Source: an uncultured SAR86 cluster bacterium (lineage in GTDB: Bacteria; Pseudomonadota; Gammaproteobacteria; Magnimaribacterales; D2472). From it: DNA of 55,451 nucleotides. How positions within the stretch are numbered: the stretch's first letter is position 1; every line of letters starts with the position of its first letter. The stretch spans positions 1-55,451 of the forward strand of contig CACDCN010000007.1 in assembly GCA_902551185.1 (NCBI GenBank). The letters run 5' to 3'. Made by a program: the position numbers and the translations under genes. Under the pieces are notes generated by a model that saw nothing but the letters and a program-made list of their open reading frames with translations, searched no databases and was not told where the DNA came from. Of the stretch, positions 48,932 to 55,451 are shown piece after piece.

Positions 48932-48995
48932 AATTAACAATTATTCTCTTTGATATTAAGTCTATTAGCATAAAATATAAAATCAATATGATCTT

Positions 48996-49379
48996 TTATA
49001 TATACCTGAAAAATAGGCCCATTAGGGCTAAAGAAGAGACAATAATAATGAAATAGAATAAATATGTGTTTTCATTAATTGTTTTATTGATCTTTTTCTC
49101 AATTTTTTTCTTTATTTTTGAGTTAGTTGTATCTTGTCCATATATATTCGGGAAAACTGGATTTATTTTTAAAAAATCAGAATATTTTTTGAAATACGCT
49201 TTAGCAAATGTTTCGCTTGGAAAAGCTGTATAATCGCCTGTCTCTATTGCTTTAATATATATAAGATTTATGTATGTAGAGCTATTAATTTCTTCAATAC
49301 TTAGGCCCAATTTTTCTCTTGCTTGAAAAAACTTTCTTCCAACCTTTGCTGAGCTTGCTGACTTTAGATATTTGCTCAT
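48996..49379 (-). CDS. rodZ: Minimal RodZ-like protein: helix-turn-helix plus one membrane segment
   Basis: This 127-residue protein has an XRE-type helix-turn-helix (about residues 13-72; FFQAREKLGLSIEEI is typical of RodZ), a lysine-rich linker and one membrane segment near the C-terminus (about 106-126). E. coli RodZ has about 337 residues and a periplasmic DUF4115 domain, which is entirely absent here. RodZ links MreB to the rod-shape machinery through its cytoplasmic domain. Its position between rlmN and ispG supports the assignment, although pilF, usually between rlmN and rodZ, is missing. It overlaps rlmN by 4 bases. Confidence 0.82.
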   Translation of the reverse strand: MSKYLKSASSAKVGRKFFQAREKLGLSIEEINSSTYINLIYIKAIETGDYTAFPSETFAKAYFKKYSDFLKINPVFPNIYGQDTTNSKIKKKIEKKINKTINENTYLFYFIIIVSSLALMGLFFRYI

Positions 49380-50458
49380 ATTATTGTCTCATGTGAAATT
49401 AATTTTTTACCTTTTATTGATTTTCTTAGATTGCCGACTAATTGGCCGCAAGCACCATCAACATCATCTCCCCTTGTCATCCTAAGAGTAGCAATATAAC
49501 CCTTTTTCATAAGAAAATCTTTAAAATCGCCTATCTTGTCATTTGACGGTCTTTTATATTCGCACCCGTCAAATTTGTTGAAAGGTATTAAATTAATCTT
49601 ACAAGAAATATTAGTCAGAAGTTTTGATAGCTGCTTAGCATGCTCAATAGAATCATTTACACCTTCAATTAATATATATTCAATGGTTATATTTCTCTTG
49701 TTATCATAATTCAATAAATAATTCTTACATGAATTAATAAGAGAATTTATTGGATATTTCTTGTTTATTGGAACTATTTCATCTCTTAAACCGTTATCAG
49801 CTGAATGTAATGATATTGCTAATGAAACATCAACAGAATCTGCCAGTTTATCTATTTGTGGAACTATTCCTGAAGTGCTAATTGTAACTCTCTTACGAGA
49901 TAATCCATAAGCTAGTTGATGTTTCATTATTTTTGCTGACTCAACAACTGCATCAAAATTTAATAAAGGTTCTCCCATACCCATGAAAACAACATTTGTT
50001 ATAAGATCTTTATTTTTTTTATGGAAATTGGCTAACCATAGTTGACCTATAATTTCATCGCTAGTTAAATCTTTTTCAAATCCTTGAGCACCGGTTGCAC
50101 AGAATGTACATTGAAGGGCACAACCAGCTTGAGAGGACACACATAAAGTTCTTCTATTCTTTTCTGGTATTTCTACCATTTCAATCATTGATCCAGACTC
50201 TAATTCTATTAAATACTTTACAGTCCCTTCATTTGATTGATATTTTTTATGAATTAATGGAGGTTTTAAACATACAATAGAACTAAGTTTTTTCCTTAGA
50301 TCTTTATTGAAGTCTGTCATTAATCCAAAATCTAGTACGCCTTTTTGATGAACCCATTTTAATAGTTGCTTGGCTCTAAATTTTGATTCATTTATTTCGG
50401 AAAAAAAAAGTTCAAGTGATTCTAATGAATATCCTAAAATATTTTTTTTTGTATGCAA
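49376..50458 (-). CDS. rlmN: Dual-specificity 23S rRNA/tRNA adenine-C2 methyltransferase RlmN
   Basis: This 360-residue radical-SAM enzyme methylates A2503 of 23S rRNA and A37 of some tRNAs. The cluster motif CxxxCxxC is at C113, C117 and C120 (GCALQCTFCATG). The conserved VVFMGMGEPLLNFD and the C-terminal GDDVDGACGQL, with the catalytic cysteine, are present. It lies 1 base after ndk. Confidence 0.98.
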   Translation of the reverse strand: MHTKKNILGYSLESLELFFSEINESKFRAKQLLKWVHQKGVLDFGLMTDFNKDLRKKLSSIVCLKPPLIHKKYQSNEGTVKYLIELESGSMIEMVEIPEKNRRTLCVSSQAGCALQCTFCATGAQGFEKDLTSDEIIGQLWLANFHKKNKDLITNVVFMGMGEPLLNFDAVVESAKIMKHQLAYGLSRKRVTISTSGIVPQIDKLADSVDVSLAISLHSADNGLRDEIVPINKKYPINSLINSCKNYLLNYDNKRNITIEYILIEGVNDSIEHAKQLSKLLTNISCKINLIPFNKFDGCEYKRPSNDKIGDFKDFLMKKGYIATLRMTRGDDVDGACGQLVGNLRKSIKGKKLISHETII

Positions 50459-50459
50459 T

Positions 50460-50885
50460 TTACTTATTTAATATTTCTTCTTCTGAAAAAAAATATTCAA
50501 TCTCCCTCTTAGCGCTAACTGTTGAATCAGACCCATGGACAGCATTCGCATCAATACTATCAGCAAAGTCTGCTCTTATAGTTCCAGGCAAAGCTTCTTG
50601 AGGATTTGTATTTCCCATAAGCTCTCTATTTTTTTGAATTGCATTTTCTCCTTCTAAAACTTGAACAAATACTGGGCCTGATGTCATAAATTTCTTCAAA
50701 TCTTCAAAAAAAGGCTTTCCATCGTGCTCTGCATAAAATCCTGATGCCATTTCATCTGATAAATAAAGTAATTTGCCTGCAACAAGATAAAGGCCATTCT
50801 CCTCAAAACGAGAAATAATTTTTCCTATTACATTCTTACCAACAGCATCTGGTTTAATAATTGATAAGGTTTTTTCTATAGTCAT
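50460..50885 (-). CDS. ndk: Nucleoside diphosphate kinase
   Basis: This 141-residue enzyme equilibrates nucleoside triphosphates. The active-site phosphohistidine is H117 in NAVHGSDS, and the opening [18 protein letters not shown] is canonical. It lies 38 bases after iscX and 1 base before rlmN, the order found in many gammaproteobacteria. Confidence 0.98.
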   Translation of the reverse strand: MTIEKTLSIIKPDAVGKNVIGKIISRFEENGLYLVAGKLLYLSDEMASGFYAEHDGKPFFEDLKKFMTSGPVFVQVLEGENAIQKNRELMGNTNPQEALPGTIRADFADSIDANAVHGSDSTVSAKREIEYFFSEEEILNK

Positions 50886-50923
50886 GCAATTGCCTTAAAA
50901 TTTAATTCGCTATTATATTAAAG

Positions 50924-51127
50924 TTATTGATATTCTTCTATCCAATGACCCTGAATTGCTTCAAGTATTTTCTCATTCGATTTATTTGGATCACCAATAA
51001 ATCCCTTAAGATCACAAATTTTTTTATGCAAGTCAGGAAAACTAATCCATTGCGGGTCTATTTCAGGATATTTTTCATTTAATTCAATAGCTATATCAAA
51101 AACATCAAGCCAATCAATTTTATTCAT
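50924..51127 (-). CDS. iscX: Fe-S cluster assembly protein IscX
   Basis: This 67-residue acidic protein contains KIDWLDVFDIAIELNEKYPEIDP and ILEAIQGHWIEEY, both typical of IscX (YfhJ). IscX binds IscS and modulates cysteine desulfuration, possibly through iron. It shares one base with fdx and ends the isc operon. Confidence 0.93.
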   Translation of the reverse strand: MNKIDWLDVFDIAIELNEKYPEIDPQWISFPDLHKKICDLKGFIGDPNKSNEKILEAIQGHWIEEYQ

Positions 51128-51468
51128 TAATGATCCTCTGAAACCATATTTATATTATATTTTGGTAACTCAATCTCTATTTCTTCGTCTATTGGTGGGA
51201 TTGCTTGGCAGCTTAATCTTGATGTTTGTTCAAGGCCCCAAGCTTTATCTAGCAAATCTTCTTCAATATCACTTGCCTCATCTAAAGTTTCAAAACCTTT
51301 TCTTACAATACAATGGCAAGTAGTGCATGCAGCTGACATTTCGCATGCATGTTCAATTTTTATTTTATTTCTAAGTGCGGCTTCACAAATAGTTTCATCT
51401 GGTAAAGACTCTATTTCAGCTCCATTAGGACAAATTTCCTCATGAGGCCATATTTTAATTTTAGCCAT
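51127..51468 (-). CDS. fdx: ISC-system 2Fe-2S ferredoxin
   Basis: This 113-residue adrenodoxin-type ferredoxin has cluster ligands C42, C48, C51 and C87, at the same positions as E. coli Fdx. It donates electrons during cluster assembly on IscU. It lies directly after iscA; hscB and hscA, normally between them, are absent. Confidence 0.95.
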   Translation of the reverse strand: MAKIKIWPHEEICPNGAEIESLPDETICEAALRNKIKIEHACEMSAACTTCHCIVRKGFETLDEASDIEEDLLDKAWGLEQTSRLSCQAIPPIDEEIEIELPKYNINMVSEDH

Positions 51469-51471
51469 AAT

Positions 51472-51813
51472 TTAAATAGTGAAACTTTCGCCACATCCAC
51501 ATACAGCTTTAGCATTAGGATTTACAAACTTAATTCCTTTATTAAGACCATCATCGACATAATCAATTAAACTACCTTTTAAGAAATCAAAACTTTTTGA
51601 GTCTACAAATATCTTACAACCATCTTTTTCAAATGTTAGATAATCGTCAACTATTTCATCAACAAAATCAAAGGTATATTCATAACCAGAGCACCCTGCC
51701 TCTTTTATGCCCACTTTTACTCCCTCACCCTTACCTCTTTCACTAAGTATTTGATGAAAATGAGCTATAGCACTTTCAGAAAAGTTTAGTTCCGATGTAT
51801 CAAAAGTCTGCAT
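51472..51813 (-). CDS. iscA: Iron-sulfur assembly protein IscA
   Basis: This 113-residue A-type carrier has the three conserved cysteines C41 (GCSGYEYTFDF), C105 and C107 (AVCGCGESF). It receives clusters and delivers them to apo-proteins. It lies 7 bases after iscU and 3 bases before fdx. The DYLTFEKDGCKIFVDSKSF segment fits the family. Confidence 0.95.
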   Translation of the reverse strand: MQTFDTSELNFSESAIAHFHQILSERGKGEGVKVGIKEAGCSGYEYTFDFVDEIVDDYLTFEKDGCKIFVDSKSFDFLKGSLIDYVDDGLNKGIKFVNPNAKAVCGCGESFTI

Positions 51814-51820
51814 AATTTAA

Positions 51821-52225
51821 TTATTGCTTAGCTTCATAATCTTCGATTGCTTGCTTGATTGAATCTTCAGCAAGAACTGAGCAATGTATCTTAATTGGAG
51901 GTAATTCAAGAGCTTCGACGATTTCTATATTTTTTATTGCCTTGGCTTCTTCAAGGGTTTTGCCAATTAACATTTCAACTAATTCGCTGGATGATGCAAT
52001 TGCAGAACCGCAACCATAAGTTTTAAACTTAACATCTTTTATTACATGGGTATTACCTTTTGGCTCACATTTAATCTGAAGCTTCATAACATCTCCGCAT
52101 GCTGGTGCACCAACCATTCCAGTCCCAACATTTTCATCTTTTGGGTCAAATCGCCCAACTTTAAATGCCTCTGGATTATTTAATGTGTTTTCAAATTTAT
52201 CTACTACTTTTTTGCTATATGCCAT
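51821..52225 (-). CDS. iscU: Iron-sulfur scaffold protein IscU
   Basis: This scaffold of about 134 residues is where IscS-derived sulfur and iron form clusters. Conserved cysteines are in VGAPACGDVMKLQ, KTYGCGSAIASSS and KIHCSVLAEDSI. The HscA recognition motif LPPVK appears as LPPIK (51890-51904). I chose the ATG at 52225 (MAYSKKVVDKFE), which has an AGGAG ribosome-binding site next to the iscS stop, over a longer frame that starts inside iscS. Confidence 0.96.
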   Translation of the reverse strand: MAYSKKVVDKFENTLNNPEAFKVGRFDPKDENVGTGMVGAPACGDVMKLQIKCEPKGNTHVIKDVKFKTYGCGSAIASSSELVEMLIGKTLEEAKAIKNIEIVEALELPPIKIHCSVLAEDSIKQAIEDYEAKQ

Positions 52226-52235
52226 AATTGGTCTC

Positions 52236-53456
52236 CTAATGCATATTCCATTCAACTTTATCAAGATCTATACCATCTAGGTGCATTTCCCATAATGGCG
52301 ATAGCTCTCTTAACCTATGAACAACATTGCCTAAAATATCTAAAGTATTTTTTACATCATCGTCACTAGTAAATCTTCCAAAAGAGAATCTAATAGAACT
52401 ATGTGCTAATTCATCTTTTCTTCCTAAAGCCCTTAAAACATAAGACGGTTCCAAGCTTGCAGATGTGCATGCAGAACCTGAAGATACCGCTATATCTTTT
52501 AGACCCATTATTAAAGACTCTCCTTCAACAAAGTTAAAGCTAACATTTAAAATATTAGGCACTTTATTTTTTAAATCTCCATTTACATAAACGTGATCTA
52601 TTTCTTTTACTTTTTCTAAAAACTTTTCATGAATTTTTGATATCCTTAAACTATCTTTTTCCATATCCTCTTTTGCTATTCTAAATGCCTCACCCATTCC
52701 AACTATCTGATGAGTTGCTAATGTTCCTGATCTCATCCCTCTTTCATGACCTCCGCCATGAATTAAAGCTTCTAATCTCACCCTAGGTTTTCTTCTTACA
52801 TATAAGGCCCCAATACCTTTTGGTCCATATGTTTTATGAGCAGAAAAAGACATTAAATCAATTGGCATTTTTTCTAAATCAATTTTTACCTTACCGGTAC
52901 TTTGCGCTGCATCTACATGAAAAAAAGCACCATTTTTTCTAGTTATTTCACCAATATTTGCAATATCATTAACTGTACCAAGTTCATTATTTACATGCAT
53001 TATAGAAACAAGAACTGTTGTATCTTTAATTGCATCCTTTACAGCAGATGCACTAATAATCCCTTTTTCGTCTGGATCTAAATATGTAACTTCGAAGCCC
53101 TCTCTTTCTAATTGCCTGCAAGGATCTAGCACAGCCTTATGTTCAATTTTTGAAGTAATTATGTGGTTTCCTTTTGATTTATAGAATCTTGCAACACCCT
53201 TTATGGCTAGATTATCTGCTTCAGTTGCTCCAGAAGTCCATACGATCTCTCTTGGGTCACAATTAACAAGATTTGCAACATGAGATCTGGCTTCTTCCAC
53301 TGCTTCATCAGCCTTCCAACCAAAACGATGAGATCTAGATGCCGGATTGCCAAATTCTCCCTCAGGAGTTAAAAATTCCATCATTTTAGACGCAACTATT
53401 GGATCAACAGGTGTTGTTGATGCGTAGTCTAAATAAATTGTTGATTGTGTGCTCAT
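52236..53456 (-). CDS. iscS: Cysteine desulfurase IscS
   Basis: This 406-residue PLP enzyme provides sulfur for Fe-S clusters and tRNA thiolation. The PLP lysine is K208 ([12 protein letters not shown]) and the active-site cysteine on the mobile loop is C330 ([11 protein letters not shown]). The C-terminus ([19 protein letters not shown]) is the IscU-docking type. It directly abuts iscR with no spacer. Confidence 0.98.
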   Translation of the reverse strand: MSTQSTIYLDYASTTPVDPIVASKMMEFLTPEGEFGNPASRSHRFGWKADEAVEEARSHVANLVNCDPREIVWTSGATEADNLAIKGVARFYKSKGNHIITSKIEHKAVLDPCRQLEREGFEVTYLDPDEKGIISASAVKDAIKDTTVLVSIMHVNNELGTVNDIANIGEITRKNGAFFHVDAAQSTGKVKIDLEKMPIDLMSFSAHKTYGPKGIGALYVRRKPRVRLEALIHGGGHERGMRSGTLATHQIVGMGEAFRIAKEDMEKDSLRISKIHEKFLEKVKEIDHVYVNGDLKNKVPNILNVSFNFVEGESLIMGLKDIAVSSGSACTSASLEPSYVLRALGRKDELAHSSIRFSFGRFTSDDDVKNTLDILGNVVHRLRELSPLWEMHLDGIDLDKVEWNMH

Positions 53457-53891
53457 CTAATTTATCTCTTTAACCCTAATATATGGGCTATTATCATTTT
53501 CTACAAGACTATCGATCGTTATTTGATCTAAATAATTTTCAACGATTCCATTAAGCTCATGCCATAAATCATGAGTACTGCACTTTTTGCCATTATGGCA
53601 AGAAGAAGTACCATTACACTTTCTAGCATCTAGAACTTCATCTACAGCATGCATGATCTCTTTAACTGTAATAGATGTCGGGTCTTTATCGTATAAATAC
53701 CCTCCATTTCTTCCTCTTATGCTTTTTACAATCCCTGCTATACGTAATTTCCTAAAAATCTGTTCTAAATAATTCAGTTCTATATTCTGATTTTCAGAGA
53801 TATCACTTAACGAAACAGGTCCATTAGATTGTAAAAAACTTAATTCTATAAGAGCGCTTACAGCATATCTGCTTTTTGTAGTTAGTCTCAC
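53457..53891 (-). CDS. iscR: Fe-S-sensing transcriptional regulator IscR (GTG start)
   Basis: This 144-residue Rrf2-family repressor has an N-terminal winged helix ([17 protein letters not shown]) and cluster ligands C92, C98, C104 and H107, at the same positions as E. coli IscR. The start is GTG, fixed by the family's MRLT opening. The bases just before it (CTCCTC) are not a Shine-Dalgarno sequence. A strong promoter and an IscR-type box lie immediately upstream, so autoregulation is expected. Confidence 0.97.
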   Translation of the reverse strand: MRLTTKSRYAVSALIELSFLQSNGPVSLSDISENQNIELNYLEQIFRKLRIAGIVKSIRGRNGGYLYDKDPTSITVKEIMHAVDEVLDARKCNGTSSCHNGKKCSTHDLWHELNGIVENYLDQITIDSLVENDNSPYIRVKEIN

Positions 53892-53897
53892 GAGGAG

Positions 53898-53925
53898 ATT
53901 ATAAATACCTGACTAATTTAGTCAA
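53898..53925 (-). promoter_or_regulatory. Sigma-70 promoter of the isc operon
   Basis: On the minus strand TTGACT (53920-53925) and TATAAT (53898-53903) are separated by 16 bases. The -10 hexamer ends 6 bases before the iscR GTG, so transcription should start at or within a base or two of the start codon. The -35 element overlaps the purC stop codon. Confidence 0.75.
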
Positions 53926-53928
53926 GTT
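53904..53928 (-). promoter_or_regulatory. IscR type-1 operator overlapping the isc promoter
   Basis: The minus-strand sequence ACTTGACTAAATTAGTCA followed by GGTATT closely matches the type-1 IscR box as I remember it (TTGACTAAA-TAGTCAGGTAT). It contains the inverted repeat GACTAA/TTAGTC. It covers the -35 hexamer and the spacer, which fits repression by cluster-loaded IscR. Confidence 0.75.
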
Positions 53929-54638
53929 TTGATATTCATTCCTAATCTATCTGCAACCTGATGATAAGATTCCACAACATCACCCAGCCCCTGCCGAAAT
54001 CTATCCTTATCCATCTTTTTCATTGTTTCAGAATCCCAAAGCCTACAACCGTCAGGAGTAAATTCATCAGCTAAAAGAATTTTGTCATTATAAACACCGT
54101 ATTCAACTTTAAAATCAACCAAAATTAAGCCTGAATCTAGAAATAAACTAGAAAGTATCTCATTTACCTTATATGTAAGTTTTTTCATCTCCAATATCTG
54201 TTCTTGAGTAGCCCATCCAAATGAAATAATATGCTCATCATTTATTAGAGGGTCTCCTAAATCATCGTCCTTCAGGAAGAATTCAAATAGAGGATTCTCT
54301 AGAATCAACCCATCTTCAGTTCCCAATCTTTTACATATTGATCCAGATGCCCTGTTCCTAATAACACACTCAATTGGAAACATTTCTAGCTTGTAGACTA
54401 ATGAGTCACTATTATCTATAACTTCAATGAGATGGGTTTCAATTCCATTTTGTTTAAGATGATCCATTATAAAAGCGTTAAATTGATTGTTAACAACCCC
54501 TTTGCCTAAAAGAGCTTCTTTCTTTTTTCCATCAAAAGCTGAAGTATCATCACTGAAGTGCATTATTAAATGCTCTTCATTTTCAGTTGTAAACATTGAT
54601 TTTGCTTTTCCTTTAGTTATCTCTTTTATTTTATTCAT
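53922..54638 (-). CDS. purC: Phosphoribosylaminoimidazole-succinocarboxamide synthase
   Basis: This 238-residue enzyme joins aspartate to CAIR in purine synthesis. It opens with KIKEITKGKAKSMF and contains the HFSDDTSAFDGKK, ECVIRNRASGSICKR and DEFTPDGCRLWD segments typical of PurC. It shares one base with bamC upstream, matching the known dapA-bamC-purC order. Its stop lies inside the isc promoter. Confidence 0.98.
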   Translation of the reverse strand: MNKIKEITKGKAKSMFTTENEEHLIMHFSDDTSAFDGKKKEALLGKGVVNNQFNAFIMDHLKQNGIETHLIEVIDNSDSLVYKLEMFPIECVIRNRASGSICKRLGTEDGLILENPLFEFFLKDDDLGDPLINDEHIISFGWATQEQILEMKKLTYKVNEILSSLFLDSGLILVDFKVEYGVYNDKILLADEFTPDGCRLWDSETMKKMDKDRFRQGLGDVVESYHQVADRLGMNIKT

Positions 54639-55451
54639 TAGCTTAATGACTCATTAATTTTTGATAGTAATTGTTCAGAATCCTCAATATTACCATTTTT
54701 TGATACTGCTCTAACATATGTTTTATTATTTTCTTCGGTAATTATTATTTCAAATTCAGACTCTTCACTAAAAACGATGTCTTGAGAATTCTCATTACTA
54801 GAATTTCTTCCTCCAAATATGCCAAATAAACCTCTTTCTTCTTCTTGAGCATAACTAACAAAAAATACTCCATTGGTTCTATCTCTATCATTAGTAACTA
54901 TATTTGCTTCTGTTAATGCCTTGCTAACTGATGACCATGCACGATCAAAATTTAAATCAAGCGAAATAACTGTTTTTCCATCTTCGCTAAAAATATTAGC
55001 CTTTTTCATTTCATTTAAATTTTGAGCAGCCAATGAGGTTCCTGAAAAATTATTTATTGATTCAGCAAAGTATTCCACGATCTTTCCCATTTCATTCTGA
55101 ATTAGCTCTGGATTGCTTTGAATAGTTCCATTATTTTTATCAATTTGATATAAAAATATCTCTGTAGAAGCCTCTTTAATTCCATGCTCAACCTTCATGA
55201 TAAGTTTTGTTTCTTGATCGAAATCTATATCTATTTCTCCTGTATTAGGATTAGCGCTAATAACTTGATAGATAGAAGTATCCCAATAGTTTTTTGAAAT
55301 TGGCCATGAAGTTGAAGGTAGTGTTTCGATATAAATCCACATTAACTCCCCCAATCTTCTAAGTTGCACCGAGCTATTTCCAGATGAAGCAAAAATCTGC
55401 CTTGGTTTTGGTACTTCAATATTGTTATCAATACCTTCTGCATCTATTACT
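54638..55451 (-). CDS. bamC: Outer membrane protein assembly factor BamC, C-terminal part (5' truncated by window edge)
   Basis: The frame is open to the end of the window, so the N-terminus with its lipoprotein signal lies outside. Seen here are an EVPKPRQIF linker-like start, a first helix-grip domain (about EASTEIFLYQID), and a second with LDLNFDRAWSSVSKALTEANI and NGVFFVSYAQEEE, which fit the NlpB/DapX family. BamC stabilises BamD in the outer-membrane BAM complex. Position next to purC supports the call. Confidence 0.88.
   Translation of the reverse strand, partial: VIDAEGIDNNIEVPKPRQIFASSGNSSVQLRRLGELMWIYIETLPSTSWPISKNYWDTSIYQVISANPNTGEIDIDFDQETKLIMKVEHGIKEASTEIFLYQIDKNNGTIQSNPELIQNEMGKIVEYFAESINNFSGTSLAAQNLNEMKKANIFSEDGKTVISLDLNFDRAWSSVSKALTEANIVTNDRDRTNGVFFVSYAQEEERGLFGIFGGRNSSNENSQDIVFSEESEFEIIITEENNKTYVRAVSKNGNIEDSEQLLSKINESLS

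Overview
The window is a gene-dense, AT-rich stretch (roughly one third G+C by eye) with almost no intergenic space, many start/stop overlaps, a strong preference for AGA arginine codons, and several TTG or GTG starts. Gene content and order are those of a gammaproteobacterium. The order rpsP-rimM-trmD-rplS-xerD-dsbC-hom-thrC and the order sdhCDAB-sucAB-lpd-sucCD both match my memory of Pseudomonas-type genomes. The compact, reduced style suggests a streamlined free-living marine gammaproteobacterium (SAR86-like or similar). That placement is inference from style and gene order; no rRNA gene is present to prove it. I see no tRNA, rRNA, CRISPR array, insertion sequence or prophage.

Layout, left to right. 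1-2.7 kb: class Ia ribonucleotide reductase (nrdA 3' end, nrdB) and a glutathione-S-transferase-like gene. 2.7-6.7 kb: a short-chain dehydrogenase (minus), then malate dehydrogenase, a small DUF6231-like protein and a secreted ceramidase-like hydrolase (plus). 6.7-16.4 kb (minus): rpsP, rimM, trmD, rplS, xerD, dsbC, hom, thrC, prfB, lysS, i.e. ribosome construction, translation, disulfide isomerisation, chromosome dimer resolution and threonine synthesis. 16.5-18.3 kb (plus): a shortened YpjD/CcsA-like protein and a CorB-like CBS membrane protein. 18.3-21.0 kb (minus): a PuuD-like membrane protein and groES-groEL.

21.1-30.3 kb (minus): a chain of mostly overlapping envelope and housekeeping genes, msrB, murJ, ribF, ileS, lspA, ispH, ampD, ampG, vanZ-like, covering lipid II flipping, lipoprotein maturation, isoprenoid synthesis and muropeptide recycling. 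30.3-32.5 kb: a hexapeptide acyltransferase that appears to use an ATT start, divergent from a MATE exporter. 32.5-43.2 kb (minus): the TCA-cycle block sdhC-D-A-B, sucA-B, lpd, sucC-D. 43.3-50.9 kb (minus): ndk, rlmN, a minimal RodZ-like protein, ispG, hisS, a YfgM-like protein, bamB, der. 50.9-53.9 kb (minus): the ISC iron-sulfur operon iscR-S-U-A-fdx-iscX without hscB and hscA. 53.9-55.4 kb: purC and the 3' part of bamC.

The genes form a core-metabolism and cell-envelope block, not an accessory island, and I find no defence or mobile system. The most unusual feature is a pair of ribosomal proteins from one operon, S16 and L19, that carry long acidic AEEAPAEE-type extensions. In L19 the extension is N-terminal and composite, with an FtsY-like hydrophobic start and a SAP/HeH-like helical segment. 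Other points worth checking are the ATT-initiated acyltransferase, an iscR promoter that implies a leaderless mRNA, the missing HscBA chaperones despite a retained LPPIK motif in IscU, a KQSKS signature in IleRS, and a lengthened active-site loop in malate dehydrogenase. There is no gene-free stretch longer than 300 bases.
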